A stretch of 64,000 bases of DNA from positions 1,240,001 to 1,304,000 of the forward strand of contig JARGXX010000075.1 of NCBI GenBank assembly GCA_030374765.1, given 5' to 3'. The notes under the pieces were generated by a model. The model was not told the origin of the DNA. It worked only from the letters and a program-made list of their open reading frames with translations, and did no database searches. Shown here piece by piece: positions 10,998 through 23,654 of the stretch. The translations under genes and the position numbers were made by a program. The stretch comes from Agarophyton chilense. Lineage: Eukaryota; Rhodophyta; Florideophyceae; Gracilariales; Gracilariaceae. Every line of letters begins with the position of its first letter. Position 1 is the first letter of the stretch.

Positions 10998-11629
10998 TCA
11001 CAACGCGAGCGCAGGTTAGGTAAAGGAAAAGGAAGAAGAGGGGGAAAAGACGAGAAGAAGAGAAAAATAAAAGAAGAGAAACAAAGGAAGGTAGTCAGCC
11101 TTGACAATTTACTTCGATCGTTGGCGACCCTCATTGAAAACTATATCTACCTGGCACGCAGTTCCGCCGCCGGTGCTGACCGTCGGCGGGTCACCCACGT
11201 CTCACACCTTGCCACTGTGCGACGAGGAGTTGCGCGCCAAAACAATTTCAAACATGAAGCATATCAAATAAAAACTCAAAAAATCATCCAAAGTGGTGCG
11301 CCAGTGCCAACCACCCCGCGCAGCCCAGATTCGGCTGTTACGGCCAAACCCGTATCCAGCCCACATTCGCACATTCTCTCCAACTGCATAGCCCGTGCTG
11401 ATTCAGCGCTCTCGTCCAATCAAATCGCTCCACTTGGGCCGAAGCCCCAACACGCCCCATTAGAACCAGACCACTTTTCCATACCACGTTGCATGAGGGC
11501 ATTTGCAGTAGCCATTCAGATGGCCGTTTCACGTTGAGATTGAGATGAGGCGCATATGCGTTTTTCCGCGGAGGGTGCCCAAAAGTGCCCATGCTTAAAT
11601 CCACTTTTTGTTTTCCCTTATTTCCAACA
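10998..11629 (-). repeat. Copia-B 5' LTR, unit 1
   Basis: 632-bp LTR starting TGTTGGAAAT on the minus strand and ending TTGTGA against the primer-binding site. It shares with LTR-A a U3 cassette: CACCCTCC, CGCATATGCG (11551-11560) and GCTACTGCAAATG. The U5 side holds a long purine tract (11025-11092). Confidence 0.75.
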
Positions 11630-11810
11630 CTCCAAAGGGCTTGGGGGCACAGTCGACCAAACCTCAACACTACGCTCCTCTAGCTTCTTCAGCTTATGAT
11701 CCACAACCTTGTCCCAGCATCGGCTCCCAAACACACGCAGGTTGCTCAAATCAGGCTTCTGACCATGCCACAGTTCATATGGTGTCACACTACTTGGAAG
11801 AGCTCTGCAA
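11630..11810 (-). pseudogene. Copia-A integrase scrap, unit 1
   Basis: From about 11670 the sequence matches a minus-strand stretch of Copia-A integrase (compare 6870-7010). The first 40 bp (11630-11669) match nothing else in the window. The scrap ends where the plus-strand Copia-A LTR begins. Confidence 0.65.
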
Positions 11811-12499
11811 TGTTGGCTGTTGACCCTGTGCTGTCACTGAAAACCAAAAGTGCAGGGGAGCATGGGCTGTTTTGGAGGGTGCCTCTGGAAAAGCGCATAT
11901 GCGTGTCAGTCGGATCTCAACGTGAACTCGGGCTGTGATTGGCTACTGCAAATGTGCACATGCAATGTGGTGTGTACAAGTGATATGGCGCTATTGGGTT
12001 TGTCTGTTGTACACGTGTGTACGTGGTCTACTTGTACTACTGTGCACGCTGTTCAACATGTCCATCTGGTGTACTATGAACACATCTCACAAGGTGTAAC
12101 GAATGTACTTGGAGAAGAGACGTGACATGTGTATTACAGAAGACTTGGTGTACTGTGCTGGAACGTGAATGTGTATGGAGGCGGATTGCAATTAGTGTGG
12201 GCTGGCATATTGAAATTGTGCACACCTCAGTGTAATTATGGGCTGTGCACTGTTATATTGCCTTGTTGAGCGCTGCAATGAACATTGACTAGGGTTAGTG
12301 TCATGCTTGAATATGATTGGTAGTATGGAGGGTCCCTGCTTTGTAGTCTAGGGTTTACTTTGGGTTGGAGTCTAGACAGCTGACGTTTTGAAGTAGTATA
12401 TAAGTGAAAGTTTGAGCGCCTCCAAGTAAATCCAAGCCAGAGCTGGCGAACTTCCTTTTCATTCCCTCAACCTTTCCTTCAGCATTTCCCTATCCAATA
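11811..12499 (+). repeat. Copia-A 5' LTR, copy 4
   Basis: 689-bp LTR beginning TGTTGGCTGTTG. TATA box TATATAA at 12397-12403. The 3' edge (...TATCCAATA) differs slightly from the CCATCA end of other copies and abuts the primer-binding site. Confidence 0.85.
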
Positions 12500-12514
12500 G
12501 GTTATGGGCCCAGC
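12500..12514 (+). promoter_or_regulatory. Primer-binding site, Copia-A copy 4
   Basis: GGTTATGGGCCCAGC, reverse complement of the initiator tRNA-Met anticodon arm, immediately after the LTR. Confidence 0.75.
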
Positions 12515-13702
12515 CCCGCTGACCTCTGCCGTATAGTTCATCTCTCGCCGCTCTCCCGCACCGCCGTTCACCCGTTTCGCTGTTCTATTCTCTTCGTTTC
12601 CGCCGCAGTAGCCGTTTCGTCGGGTGTGTGACCGTATCGTGGGTTGGTGTTGGTATTTTCTTTCGGTCTTGTGTTCCCCCCTGAGGGCGTTGTGGTGGTA
12701 GTGGTTAGACGTTATTATCGTGATTGTGTTTGGGTGCTCGTTGTTGCCCGTTTTTGTCGATCGCTATCCGTTTCGTTTGGTCTCCCTCTCTCTCGTTGTT
12801 TTGTGGATCCTCGCGTCGTGTTTGCGGGTTCTGATCCGAGAGGTTGAGGACCGTGTTTGTTGAAGTCTGGGCCTAGAGTTCTTGGCTCAGCGTTTGTGTG
12901 TGTTTGTGTGTTTGGTCTGCATCTTTGCCTGTGCGACGAGCGGTTGATCCGAGGCACTTTGGGTGATTCCTTGTACTCGGGGACGTTAGCCTGGCGGCTT
13001 GAACCAAAGCAGATGTACTGTCAAGCGGGTTCCCCACTGGTCCTTTTAGGGCGGATAACAGTGACGGTCGAAAGATCTAGTTGAACTTTGCGGGTGCATT
13101 TGTGGACGGGGTGCCGTGGCGCACTGCATTTGGCTGGTTGTTTGACTTTGTGTGTGAGCGCGACCTTTGTGGTTGGGCACTTGGACTGTTGTGAACAGCA
13201 TCCATAAGGACCTTTTTATCCGCAGTACGCGGGGAGGCGACGTTTCGAAGGCTGACCTCCTTTCCAGGATCAGGCCGCGTGCGATCTTCATTGATTGCTC
13301 GTTAGAGGCGTATCTTGGTGTTGAAGTAGCTTCGGTTTCGAGGTCGCGCTAGTTCTTGAAAGAGGCCAGAGAGGGTCAACTTGGTGAAGGCATATCTTCG
13401 GTCATCAACCATCCTCTGGAAGCCTCGTAAGGAGCAACGCGCCTTCTCCTTTTGACGTGGGAAGAGGTAGACTGCAGAAAACCTTTATCTACTGAGAAGA
13501 GCTCTGGGGGCCAGGGGTCCGACCTTTAGGGACGCGGGTATAGGAAGCCCTGCCAGTGCGCCCGCAGACTATTGTCTGTTCAATCTTGAAGAATTATTTG
13601 TTGTTTGTTGTTTTTACTTTGTTGTTGTTGTCTGTTTTTGTTGTTCACTTGTCTGTTGCTGCCAAGCCATCTCTCTCGGCCTCTTGTGACACTTTGCACA
13701 AC

Positions 13703-16700
13703 ATGGATTCGTTCAGTGGGGTGAAAATCGAAAAGCTGGTTGAGGATAACTTCCACGTATGGAAGCAGAAGATTGAGCTGCTGCTTGCACTCGAGGACCT
13801 CTACGGTCACCTCGACTCTGTTAGACCCACTAACGAAGATGAGCTGTCGACCTGGAAAAAGAAAGATGCCAAGGCCAGAGCTATTATTGGTCTCACACTC
13901 AGTGATGAGCCTTTAGATCATGTGCGGGACGCCGACAACGCTGCCGATATGTGGAAAGCCATTAGCGATGTGTTCCAACGCAAGACTCTGCTCAACAAAA
14001 TCAACGCCCGACGGTCCTTCTACTCTGCCAAGATGCGTGATGATGAGAAAATGCTACAGTTCATCAACGGTGTACGTCATCTGGCATCGGACCTGAAGTG
14101 TATGCACGTTGTTGTTGGGGAGGAGGACATCGCTATGGCCATCCTATGCGGACTTCCGGAAAGATTCGAGCACCTCATCGTGGCAATTGATACCACGATT
14201 GGCGATCGTCAACTCACTCTAGAGTTTGTGAAGAGTCGTCTGCTGCAAGAAGAGCAGCGAATGAACGATCGTGCCAAGGAGGAGCCTGGTGGAAGTGAGG
14301 CAGCTTTGGTTGGCAGGCAGTCGCGATGGAAGAACATCGAGTGTCATTATTGTCATAAGAAGGGTCATATCCAGAGGAACTGTTTCAAGAAGCAACGTGA
14401 TGGGGCTAACAGGAATCAGGTCGGTGCTGCTCACCCAACTGTCAATACTGAGCTCAGCGATGAGCGAGGTACGGGTGGCAACGACTCTGACTTTGTATGT
14501 CTCATTGCTACTGGCTTTGATAAAGCCACGAACAGTGACTGGATTGTTGACTCTGGTGCTACTGCCCACATGACTTTTGACGAATCCATGTTCCAAACAT
14601 ATGATAGTAAGGTGTCTTCTGGCGTTAGCATCGGTAATGATTCCAAACTAGAGTCTGTTGGTCACGGTAGTGTGGAGCTTGATCTGATTGTGGAAGGGTC
14701 CAAACGAAAGTGCCAGCTGAAGCAAGTTGTTCATGTACCGAATTTAAGGTACCATTTGCTTTCTGTATCGGCGATTTGTGATCTGGGGTGCAAAGAAGTG
14801 TTTGAAAAAGAGAAGGTATGTGTATACAAGGGATCCAAAGTGGTTGCCGTGGGGCGCCGCGTCAAAGGCCTATACTACCTTTGCACTGCTGCACACCACT
14901 GTACAGATGTAAACAGCGCACTTGTGTCGGACTTGTCACTATGGCATGCTCGAATGGCTCATGTGAATGTGGATGGTATCAAGCATATGGCTCGAAACAA
15001 GGTTGTGTCAATGCTCAATGTAGACGTTTCGCAGGATTCAGATGTGTGTGGCTCATGTGTACTAGGAAAAGCCAGCCGTGCTCCGACTTTCAAGCAAGGG
15101 GGGGAACGAGCAAAACACGTACTGGAACTTGTTCACTCCGATGTGTAAGGTCCAGTAAGTGTGAAATCCTTGGGAGGCTCGCACTACTTCGTCACATTCA
15201 TCGATGATCACAGTCGTGTCTGCTTCTTCTACATGCTCAAAACTAAGGATGAGGTGTTCCAGATGTTTCTAAGGTGGCTCAAGTTTGTTCAAAACCAAAC
15301 TGGCAGACAAGTGAAAACCATCACCGCACGTGAGAGTGTGCTCAAAGCATTGCGCACTGACAACGGTGGTGAATATCTGTCACATCGTTTTACCAAAGAA
15401 CTTGAACGTCACGGTATTGAGCATCAGCGAACTGTGCCTTACAATCCTCAGCAGAATGGACTTGCCGAACGGTTCAACCGCACACTCATGGACTTGGTCA
15501 GATCGATGTTATGTCACAGGAAATAGCCAAAGCACTTTTGGGCTGAGGCACTGAATGTTGCAGTGTATGTGCGCAACCGTGTGACTTGCAAAGCTCTTCC
15601 AAGTAGTGTGACACCATATGACCTGTGGCATGGTCAGAAGCCTGATGTGAGCAACCTGCGTGTGTTTGGGAGCCGATGCTGGTACAAGGTTGTGGATCAT
15701 AAGCTGAAGAAGCTAGAGGAGCGTGGTGTGGAAGCTATCTTTATTGGGTACACCCGAGGGTCTCACGGATACAAGTTGTGGGACTCTGAAAAGAAAAAGG
15801 TGATTGTATCAAGAGATGTACGGTTTGATGAGTTTTCGGGCTCAGACAACCAGTTTCGCTATGAGGAAGAAGACTACGCAGACATTGACTTTAGTAATAT
15901 GTCTAGTCCACATGATACCTCTACATCTGACACATCTAGTGGACCCAGTGATGATGACCCTTCTGCGCCTTTGCCTGACTCTGATGATGCTTCTGACAGC
16001 TCTGTTGATGATTCTGCAGCTGATACACCAGTTGAGCCTGTAGTGCATGAGACACAATCTGTTCCTAGGTCCACGCGTGAACGTAGGAAGCCGAGCTCAT
16101 GGTGGCGTGCAACTGCTCTACTCACTGCCAGTGATGACACCCCGTCGTCATATGATGATGCTGTGTCACGTCCTGATTCAGAAGCATGGAAGAAGGCAAT
16201 GAAGAGTGAGTACCAGTCACTAATTGAGCATGACACATGAGACTTAGTGCCAAGGCCAGCAGACAGCAACGTGATTTCGTCCAAGTGGGTGTATGTGCAG
16301 AAGTATGAAGCAGCACCATCTGGTGAACCAACTATCAGGTACAAGGCTCGTATGGTTGCTAGAGGATTCCTGCAGATCGAGGGTGTTGACTTTTCTGAAA
16401 CATATGCACCTGTTGTTAAGTTTACCTCGATCAGGATGATTCTGTCAGTGACTGCTGTACGAGACTTTCATTTGCACCAGATGGATGTGAAAACAGCTTT
16501 TCTGAACGGTGACCTTGAGGAGACAGTGTACATGGAGCAGCCAACAGGTTTTGTGCAGCAAGGTAACGACGATCTGGTGTGTCGCTTGAAGAAAGCCATC
16601 TATGGGCTACGACAGGCACCCAGACAGTGGCATGCAAAGATATACTCGTTCCTTGTTGAGGAAATGCAGTTGACGCCAAATGACGCAGATGAGTGTGTGT

Positions 16701-16867
16701 CCAGCGGAAAGATACTAGAATTTGTTGTTCTAATTGCTGTATACGTTGATGACTTGCTTATTGCAAGTCCGAGCATGAAGACAATGGATCGTGTAAAGGC
16801 AGAGCTGTCGTCTCGGTTCCACATGAAAGACCTCTATCAAGGTCGCATGGTACTCGGATTCGAGATC
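13703..16867 (+). pseudogene. gag-pol: Copia-A gag-pol polyprotein, unit 1
   Basis: Gag starts at ATG 13703 (MDSFSGVK). Domains: UBN2 gag; CCHC knuckle near 14342-14383; protease DSGATAHMT near 14550; HHCC finger near 14945-15060; integrase core near 15130-15490; acidic S/D/P linker near 15870-16060; RT from about 16250 with YKARMVARGF, MDVKTAFLNGDL, YGLRQAPRQWH and the catalytic YVDD box near 16742. RT is cut by an LTR-A. About three breaks. Confidence 0.85.
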
Positions 16868-17564
16868 TGATGGAAAGGGAAAAGCTGAAGGAAAGGTTGA
16901 GGGAATGAAAAGGAAGTTCGCCAGCTCTGGCTTGGATTTACTTGGAGGCGCTCAAACTTTCACTTATATACTACTTCAAAACGTCAGCTGTCTAGACTCC
17001 AACCCAAAGTAAACCCTAGACTACAAAGCAGGGACACTCAATACTACCAATCATATTCAAGCATGACACTAACCCTAGTCAATGTTCATTGCAGCGCACA
17101 ACAAGGCAATATACAGTGCACACAGTGCACAGCCAATAATTACACTGACGTGTGCACAAATTCAATATGCCAGCACACACTACTTGCAATCCGCCTCCAT
17201 ACACATTCACGTTCCAGCACAGTACACCAAGTCTCCTGTAATACACATGTCACGTCTCTTCTCCAAGTACATTCGTTACACCTTGTGAGATGTGTTCATA
17301 GTACACCAGCTGGACAGGTTGAACAGCGTGCACAGTAGTACAAGTAGACCACGTACACACGTGTACCACAGACAAACCCAATAGTGCCATACCACTTGTA
17401 CACAACGCATTGCATGTGCACATTTGCAGTAGCCAATCACAGCCCGAGTTCACGTTGAGATCCGACTGACACGCATATGCGCTTTTCCAGAGGCACCCTC
17501 CAAAACAGCCCATGCTCCCCTGCACTTTTGGTTTTCATTGACAGCACAGGGTCAACAGCCAACA
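16868..17564 (-). repeat. Copia-A LTR at unit 1/unit 2 junction
   Basis: 697-bp minus-oriented LTR. Its left flank (GAGATC, Copia-A RT) matches that of the solo LTR at 28712 and its right flank (LTR-B) matches that of the LTR at 5025. This is what an LTR-LTR crossover product should look like. From about 75 bp inward it is like the LTR at 5025. Confidence 0.85.
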
Positions 17565-18155
17565 CACTTTTGGGCACCCTCCGCAGAAAAACGCATATGC
17601 GCCTCATCTCAATCTCATTGTGAAACGGCCATCTGATTGGCTACTGCAAATGCCCTCATGCAACGTGGTATGAACAAGTGGTCTGGTTCTAATGGGGCGT
17701 GTTGGAGCTTCGGCCCAAGTGGAGCGATTTGATTGGACGAGAGCGCTGAATGAGCACGGGCTATGCAGTTGGAGAGAATGTGCTAATGTGGGCTGGATAC
17801 GGGGTTTGGCCGTAACAGCCGAATCTGGGCTGCGCGGGGTGGTTGGCACTGGCGCACCACTTTGGATGATTTTTTGAGTTTTTATTTGATATGCTTCATG
17901 TTTGAAAATGCTTTGGCGCGCAATTCCTCGTCGCACAGTGGCAAGGTGTGAGACGTGGGTGACCCGCCGACGGTCAGCACCGGCGGCGGAACTGCGTGCG
18001 AGGTAGATATAGTTTTCAATGAGGGTCGCCAACGATCGAAGTAAATTGTCAAGGCTGACTACCTTCCTTTGTTTCTCTTCTTTTATTTTTCTCTTCTTCA
18101 CGTCTTTTCCCCCTCTTCTTCCTTTTCCTTTACCTAACCTGCGCTTACGTTGTGA
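17565..18155 (+). repeat. Copia-B LTR, partial, unit 2
   Basis: Counterpart of 5721-6311, with the same truncated left end against LTR-A and the same junction to minus-strand Copia-A RT on the right. Confidence 0.75.
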
Positions 18156-20720
18156 GCTGTCTGCTGGCCTTGGCACTAAGTCCCATGTGTCATGCTCAAT
18201 TAGTGACTGGTACTCACTCTTCATTGCCTTCTTCCATGCTTCTGAATCAGGACGTGACACAGCATCATCATATGACGACGGGGTGTCATCACTGGCAGTG
18301 AGTAGAGCAGTTGCACGCCACCATGAGCTCGGCTTCCTACGTTCACGCGTGGACCTAGGAACAGATTGTGTCTCATGCACTACAGGCTCAACTGGTGTAT
18401 CAGCTGCAGAATCATCAACAGAGCTGTCAGAAGCATCATCAGAGTCAGGCAAAGGCGCAGAAGGGTCATCATCACTGGGTCCACTAGATGTGTCAGATGT
18501 AGAGGTATCATGTGGACTAGACATATTACTAAAGTCAATGTCTGCGTAGTCCTCTTCCTCATAGCGAAACTGGTTGTCTGAGCCCGAAAACTCATCAAAC
18601 CGTACATCTCTTGACACGATCACCTTTTTCTTTTCAGAGTCCCACAACTTGTATTCGTGAGACCCTCGGGTGTACCCAATAAAGATAGCTTCCACATCAC
18701 GCTCCTCTAGCTTCTTCAGCTTATGATCCACAACCTTGTACCAGCATCGGCTCCCAAACACACGCAGGTTGCTCACATCAGGCTTCTGACGATGCCACAG
18801 TTCATATGGTGTCACACTACTTGGAAGAGCTTTGCAAGTCACACGGTTGCGCACATACACTGCAACACTCAGTGCTTCAGCCCAAAAGTGCTTTGGCAAT
18901 TTCTTGTGACATAACATCAATCTGACCAAGTCCATGAGTGTGCGGTTGAACCGTTCGGCAAGTCCATTCTGCTGAGGATTGTAAGGCACAGTTCGCTGAT
19001 GCTCAATACCGTGACGTTCAAGTTCTTTGGTAAAACGATGTGACAGATATTCACCACCGTTGTCAGTGCGCAATGCTTTGAGCACACTCTCACGTGCGGT
19101 GATGGTTTTCACTTGTCTGCCAGTTTGGTTTTGAACAAACTTGAGCCACCTTAGAAACATCTGGAACACCTCATCCTTAGTTTTGAGCATGTAGAAGAAG
19201 CAGAAATGACTGTGATCATCGATGAATGTGACGAAGTAGTGCGAGCCTCCCAAGGATTTCACACTTACTGGACCTGACATATCGGAGTGAACAAGTTCCA
19301 GTACGTGTTTTGCTCGTTCCCCCCCTTGCTTTGGAGTCGGAGCACGGGTTGCTTTTCCTACTCCACATGAGCCACACACATCTGAATCCTGCGCAACGTC
19401 TGCATTGAGCTCTGACACAACCTTGTTTCGAGCCATATGCTTGATACCATCCACATCCACATGAGCCATTCGAGCATGCCATAGTGACAAGTCCGACACA
19501 AGTGCGCTGTTTACATCTGTACAGTGGTGTGCAGCACTGCAAAGGTAGTATAGGCCTTTGACGCGGCGCCCCACGGCAACCACTTTTGACCCCTTGTATA
19601 CACATACCTTCTCTTTTTCAAACACTACTTTGCACCCCAGATCACAAATCGCCGATACAGAAAGCAAATGGTACCTTAAATTCGGTACATGAACAACTTG
19701 CTTCAGCTGGCACTTTCGTTTGGACCCTTCCACAATCAGATCAAGCTCCACACTACCGTGACCAACAGACTCTAGTTTGGAATCATTACCGATGCTAACG
19801 CCAGAAGACACCTTACTATCATATGTTTGGAACATGGATTCGTCAAAAGTCATGTGGGCAGTAGCACCAGAGTCAACAATCCAGTCACTGTTCGTGGCTT
19901 TATCAAAGCCAGTAGCAATGAGACATACAAAGTCAGAGTCGTTGCCACCCGTACCTCGCTCATCGCTGAGCTCAGTATTGACAGTTGGGTGAGCAGCACC
20001 GACCTGATTCCTGTTAGCCCCATCACGTTGCTTCTTGAAACAGTTCCTCTGGATATGACCCTTCTTATGACAATAATGACACTCGATGTTCTTCCATCGG
20101 GACTGCCTGCCAACCAAAGCTGCCTCACTTCCACCAGGCTCCTCCTTGGCACGATCGTTCATTCGCTGCTCTTCTTGCAGCAGACGACTCTTCACAAACT
20201 CTAGAGTGAGTTGACGATCGCCAATCGTGGTATCAAATGCCACGATGAGGTGCTCGAATCTTTCCGGAAGTCCGCATAGGATGGCCATAGCGATGTCCTC
20301 CTCCCCAACAACAACGTGCATACACTTCAGGTCCGATGCCAGATGACGTACACCGTTGATGAACTGTAGCATTTTCTCATCATCACGCATCTTGGCAGAG
20401 TAGAAGGACCGTCGGGCGTTGATTTTGTTGAGCAGAGTCTTGCGTTGGAACACATCGCTAATGGCTTTCCACATATCGGGAGCGTTGTCGGCGTCCCGCA
20501 CATGATCTAAATGCTCATCACTGAGTGTGAGACCAATAATATCTCTGGCCTTGGCATCTTTCTTCTTCCAAGTCGACAGCTCATCTTCGTCAGTGGGTCT
20601 AACAGAGTCGAGGTGGCCGTCGAGGTCCTTGAGTGCAAGCAGCAGCTCAATCTTCTGCTTCTATACATGGAAGTTATCCTCAACCAGCTTTTCGATTTTC
20701 ACCCCACTGAACGAATCCAT
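18156..20720 (-). pseudogene. gag-pol: Copia-A gag-pol polyprotein, 3'-incomplete, unit 2
   Basis: Twin of 6312-8876. Start at the ATG complementary to 20718-20720. It has UBN2 gag, CCHC knuckle, DSGA protease, HHCC finger and integrase core in the same order, and stops at the LTR-B junction early in RT. Most of it is one long open frame, with about one break near the N-terminal end. The encoded proteins would assemble a particle, process the polyprotein and integrate cDNA, but RT/RNase H is not present. Confidence 0.8.
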
Positions 20721-21022
20721 GTTGTGCAAAGTGTCACAAGAGGCCGAGAGAGATGGCTTGGCAGCAACAGACAAGTGAACAACAAAAACAGACAAAAACA
20801 ACAAAGAAAAAACAACAAACAACAAATAATTCTTCAAGATTGAACAGACAATAGTCTGCGGGCGCACTGGCAGGGCTTCCTATACCCGCATCCCTAAAGG
20901 TCGAACCCCTGGCCCCCAGAGCTCTTCTCAGTAGATAACGGTTTTCTGCAGTCTACCTCCTCCCACGTCAAAAGGAGAAGGCGCGTTGCTCGTTACGAGG
21001 CTTCCAGAGGATGGTTGATGAC
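20721..21022 (-). other. Copia-A leader fragment, unit 2
   Basis: Gag-proximal 300 bp of the Copia-A leader, including the TTG-rich stretch and part of the conserved block, fused directly to Copia-B gag at about 21022/21023. Same junction as at 9178/9179 in unit 1, so it predates the duplication. Confidence 0.65.
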
Positions 21023-21927
21023 CCCGGATTCATAAAGCAAAGATCTTGTGTGTGTCCATCGCGATCACAGAAGTCGCAATGATGTCCATTGCTCGATCCA
21101 GAACGATCAAATGATGACGATCTCAAGGCGGCAGCAAGTGCACGAGCAGTAGACTCAATGTCGGAGTGACCATCAGACTCCTCATCTTCGTTGTTTGCAC
21201 TACTGCGGGTACGATTAGTCGATTCAGAATGTCGACCAGATTTTTTCCTGCCCTTCTTCTTGCGACGTGAACTACGTCCAGACGGCCTTGCAGACACCTG
21301 TTTCGCGTTGTATTCATCTATGAGGGTCGTGGCCACGTAGTCCCGTGTAAGCTCAGCGATATCCTTGGTTTGAAGAGCTGCAGCAGTAGACTCCAGTGTG
21401 CAATTGGGATCAATAGAAGCAAGTAACATGGGAGCTTTGTGCGACTCCGGTACTGCCGCATCCTTCCCCATGCGCTCTAACTGAGCAAATAACGCCGTGT
21501 ACTGGTCCACATAGCCTGACATATTCTGACCATTGTATCCCATACGGAATAGTTGAGTCTGCACAGCAATACTGGATACAGTACGATTGGACGCATACCG
21601 TGCATCAAGTAGTGCGAGCATGCGCGCCGGGTCGTCGTCGACATCCATGACCACACGAAGTGGCGCATCACCCAAGGCGCATATTATGATTCCACATGCC
21701 TTCTCGCGCTTGGCGACAACTCGAGCGCTATCAATAGCGGTATCCGATGTTGCTTCAGTAGTTGCTGAATATCCAGAATCGGATTCCACAACGTTTTACA
21801 CACCTTTAACACGGCATGCAGCACGAAGGCGATGGCGCCATAGGGCATAATCATCACCACGCCTTCCATGAAAATGAGGGATTTTCATCCCGGTAGTACT
21901 TTCGGATTCCATTTCCGTGTCCGACAT
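21023..21927 (-). pseudogene. gag: Copia-B gag, unit 2
   Basis: Same protein as 9179-10083, differing by about one residue in the part compared: helical gag core, basic stretch and CCHC knuckle CDFCDRDGHTQDLC, ending at the fusion with Copia-A leader. Confidence 0.75.
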
Positions 21928-22827
21928 ATTTCAGTCTGTTATCCACGAAGCAGATAGAACGGAACCAAACGAAATTAATTACACGAGGGAAGCAGAGTGG
22001 GGGACTCAATGCCTTGGGAAGTTTAAGAAAAAGGGCCACGAGCAGTGATGAATTCGTGGCCGAGCTTGCCCGAACGGAGTATTCCAACTCAATTGTTCGA
22101 CAGCGAGGACGACAGCGGAGACATTTGACGTAGCCTGCAACGCTCACCGAGACGCGTCTCGTACGCGATCACAAGCGGAGCTCGGGTGCTCCCACGCTTG
22201 GAGTATACTCACGGGCAGTGGCAGAAGGCGTACCCGGAACAGACAAACTTCTCGACTTCGGATTGAAACTTCTTGATTGAACATACCGAGGCTTGCTCGA
22301 GGTAGGCGGGCGCACTGGCGGGAGAAACTACCTCCGCTACCCTAAAGGATGATCCCCTGGACCCTGGTTACTCTCTCCAGGTGAGGTACGCTTTGATTAC
22401 CTACCGAACTCTGCGCACTTCAGAGTCCGGCGCTTTTAGTCCCTACGAGGCGTCCCAAGGAGGGGTGTCGTCAAGATACACTTCCCCCAGTTGACCCAAG
22501 CTAGCCTCTTGCGGAAAAGTAGCGCGGTCGTGCGGTGTAGTACGGTTGCTCCTACACTTTCAAGCCCAATTCATCGACCTCCGTACTGTACGGACGGAGA
22601 GCAGGATTTGGCAGACTTCCCGGTCTCGTGCCAAGGGGGTACTAACAAACGCGATATGTTTTCGCCACCAAGGAGGAAGACCGCAGGGTACACGCCTGTC
22701 GCAAAACAAAATGACTTCTTAAATCCAGATGAGCGTTAGTCGTAGATCGCGCACCTGTCGCAGTAAAGAATCTTCTTGAATCCAAATAAATGTTAGTAGA
22801 GCGTGACGTCTGCGAAGAGTCGACGCT

Positions 22828-22841
22828 CTGGGCCCATAACC
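22828..22841 (-). promoter_or_regulatory. Primer-binding site, Copia-B, unit 2
   Basis: Second copy of the anticodon-arm-type site CTGGGCCCATAACC next to LTR-B. Confidence 0.7.
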
Positions 22842-23473
22842 TCACAACGCGAGCGCAGGTTAGGTAAAGGAAAAGGAAGAAGAGGGGGAAAAGACGAGAA
22901 GAAGAGAAAAATAAAAGAAGAGAAACAAAGGAAGGTAGTCAGCCTTGACAATTTACTTCGATCGTTGGCGACCCTCATTGAAAACTATATCTACCTGGCA
23001 CGCAGTTCCGCCGCCGGTGCTGACCGTCGGCGGGTCACCCACGTCTCACACCTTGCCACTGTGCGACGAGGAGTTGCGCGCCAAAACAATTTCAAACATG
23101 AAGCATATCAAATAAAAACTCAAAAAATCATCCAAAGTGGTGCGCCAGTGCCAACCACCCCGCGCAGCCCAGATTCGGCTGTTACGGCCAAACCCGTATC
23201 CAGCCCACATTCGCACATTCTCTCCAACTGCATAGCCCGTGCTGATTCAGCGCTCTCGTCCAATCAAATCGCTCCACTTGGGCCGAAGCCCCAACACGCC
23301 CCATTAGAACCAGACCACTTGTCCATACCACGTTGCATGAGGGCATTTGCAGTAGCCATTCAGATGGCCGTTTCACGTTGAGATTGAGATGAGGCGCATA
23401 TGCGTTTTTCCGCGGAGGGTGCCCAAAAGTGCCCATGCTTAAATCCACTTTTTGTTTTCCCTTATTTCCAACA
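22842..23473 (-). repeat. Copia-B 5' LTR, unit 2
   Basis: Twin of 10998-11629, with the same ends and shared U3 cassette. Confidence 0.75.
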
Positions 23474-23654
23474 CTCCAAAGGGCTTGGGGGCACAGTCGA
23501 CCAAACCTCAACACTACGCTCCTCTAGCTTCTTCAGCTTATGATCCACAACCTTGTCCCAGCATCGGCTCCCAAACACACGCAGGTTGCTCAAATCAGGC
23601 TTCTGACCATGCCACAGTTCATATGGTGTCACACTACTTGGAAGAGCTCTGCAA
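23474..23654 (-). pseudogene. Copia-A integrase scrap, unit 2
   Basis: Twin of 11630-11810; from about 23514 it matches minus-strand Copia-A integrase and ends at the plus-strand LTR. Confidence 0.65.

Larger units (their letters stand above)
9179..11629 (-). mobile_element. Copia-B element, 5' part, unit 1
   Basis: 5' part of a second Ty1/Copia family on the minus strand: LTR 10998-11629, primer-binding site 10984-10997, leader 10084-10983 and gag 10083-9179. It stops at the gag zinc knuckle, where it is fused to the Copia-A leader. Gag protein and most of the LTR differ from family A, but leader layout, primer-binding site and part of U3 are shared. No pol of this family is recognised in the window. 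Confidence 0.75.
5025..16867. repeat. 11.84-kb tandem duplication, unit 1
   Basis: Everything from the LTR start at 5025 to 16867 recurs at 16868-28711 in the same order and orientation with a constant offset of 11,843-11,844 bp. By eye the copies differ by only a few bases per kilobase. The unit holds, in order: LTR-A (-), partial LTR-B (+), Copia-A gag-pol (-), Copia-B 5' end (-), a Copia-A integrase scrap (-) and Copia-A LTR-to-RT (+). Both unit boundaries are LTR-A starts. Confidence 0.9.
11811..16867 (+). mobile_element. Copia-A element, copy 4 (5' LTR to RT), unit 1
   Basis: Plus-strand Copia-A: 5' LTR 11811-12499, primer-binding site 12500-12514, leader to 13702 and gag-pol 13703-16867. 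RT then meets a minus-strand LTR-A at 16868, and the RNase H and 3' LTR are seen only after unit 2. A broken fossil with about three breaks. Unit 2 holds its near-identical twin. Confidence 0.85.
21023..23473 (-). mobile_element. Copia-B element, 5' part, unit 2
   Basis: Twin of 9179-11629: gag 21023-21927, leader 21928-22827 (conserved block 22306-22509), primer-binding site 22828-22841 and LTR 22842-23473. No Copia-B pol. About one break in gag besides the missing end. Confidence 0.75.

Noticed and set aside
12500-12514. Initiator tRNA-Met gene fragment
   Set aside because: Only the anticodon-arm match is present, always at an LTR edge and with no acceptor or T arm nearby, so it is a primer-binding site.
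13556-13702. Hydrophobic N-terminal extension of Copia-A gag (MRPQTIVCSILKNYLLFVVF), which looks like a signal peptide
   Set aside because: It is a translation of the TTG/TTGTT-rich leader; gag similarity to other Copia proteins starts at MDSFSGVK, and a cytoplasmic particle needs no signal peptide.
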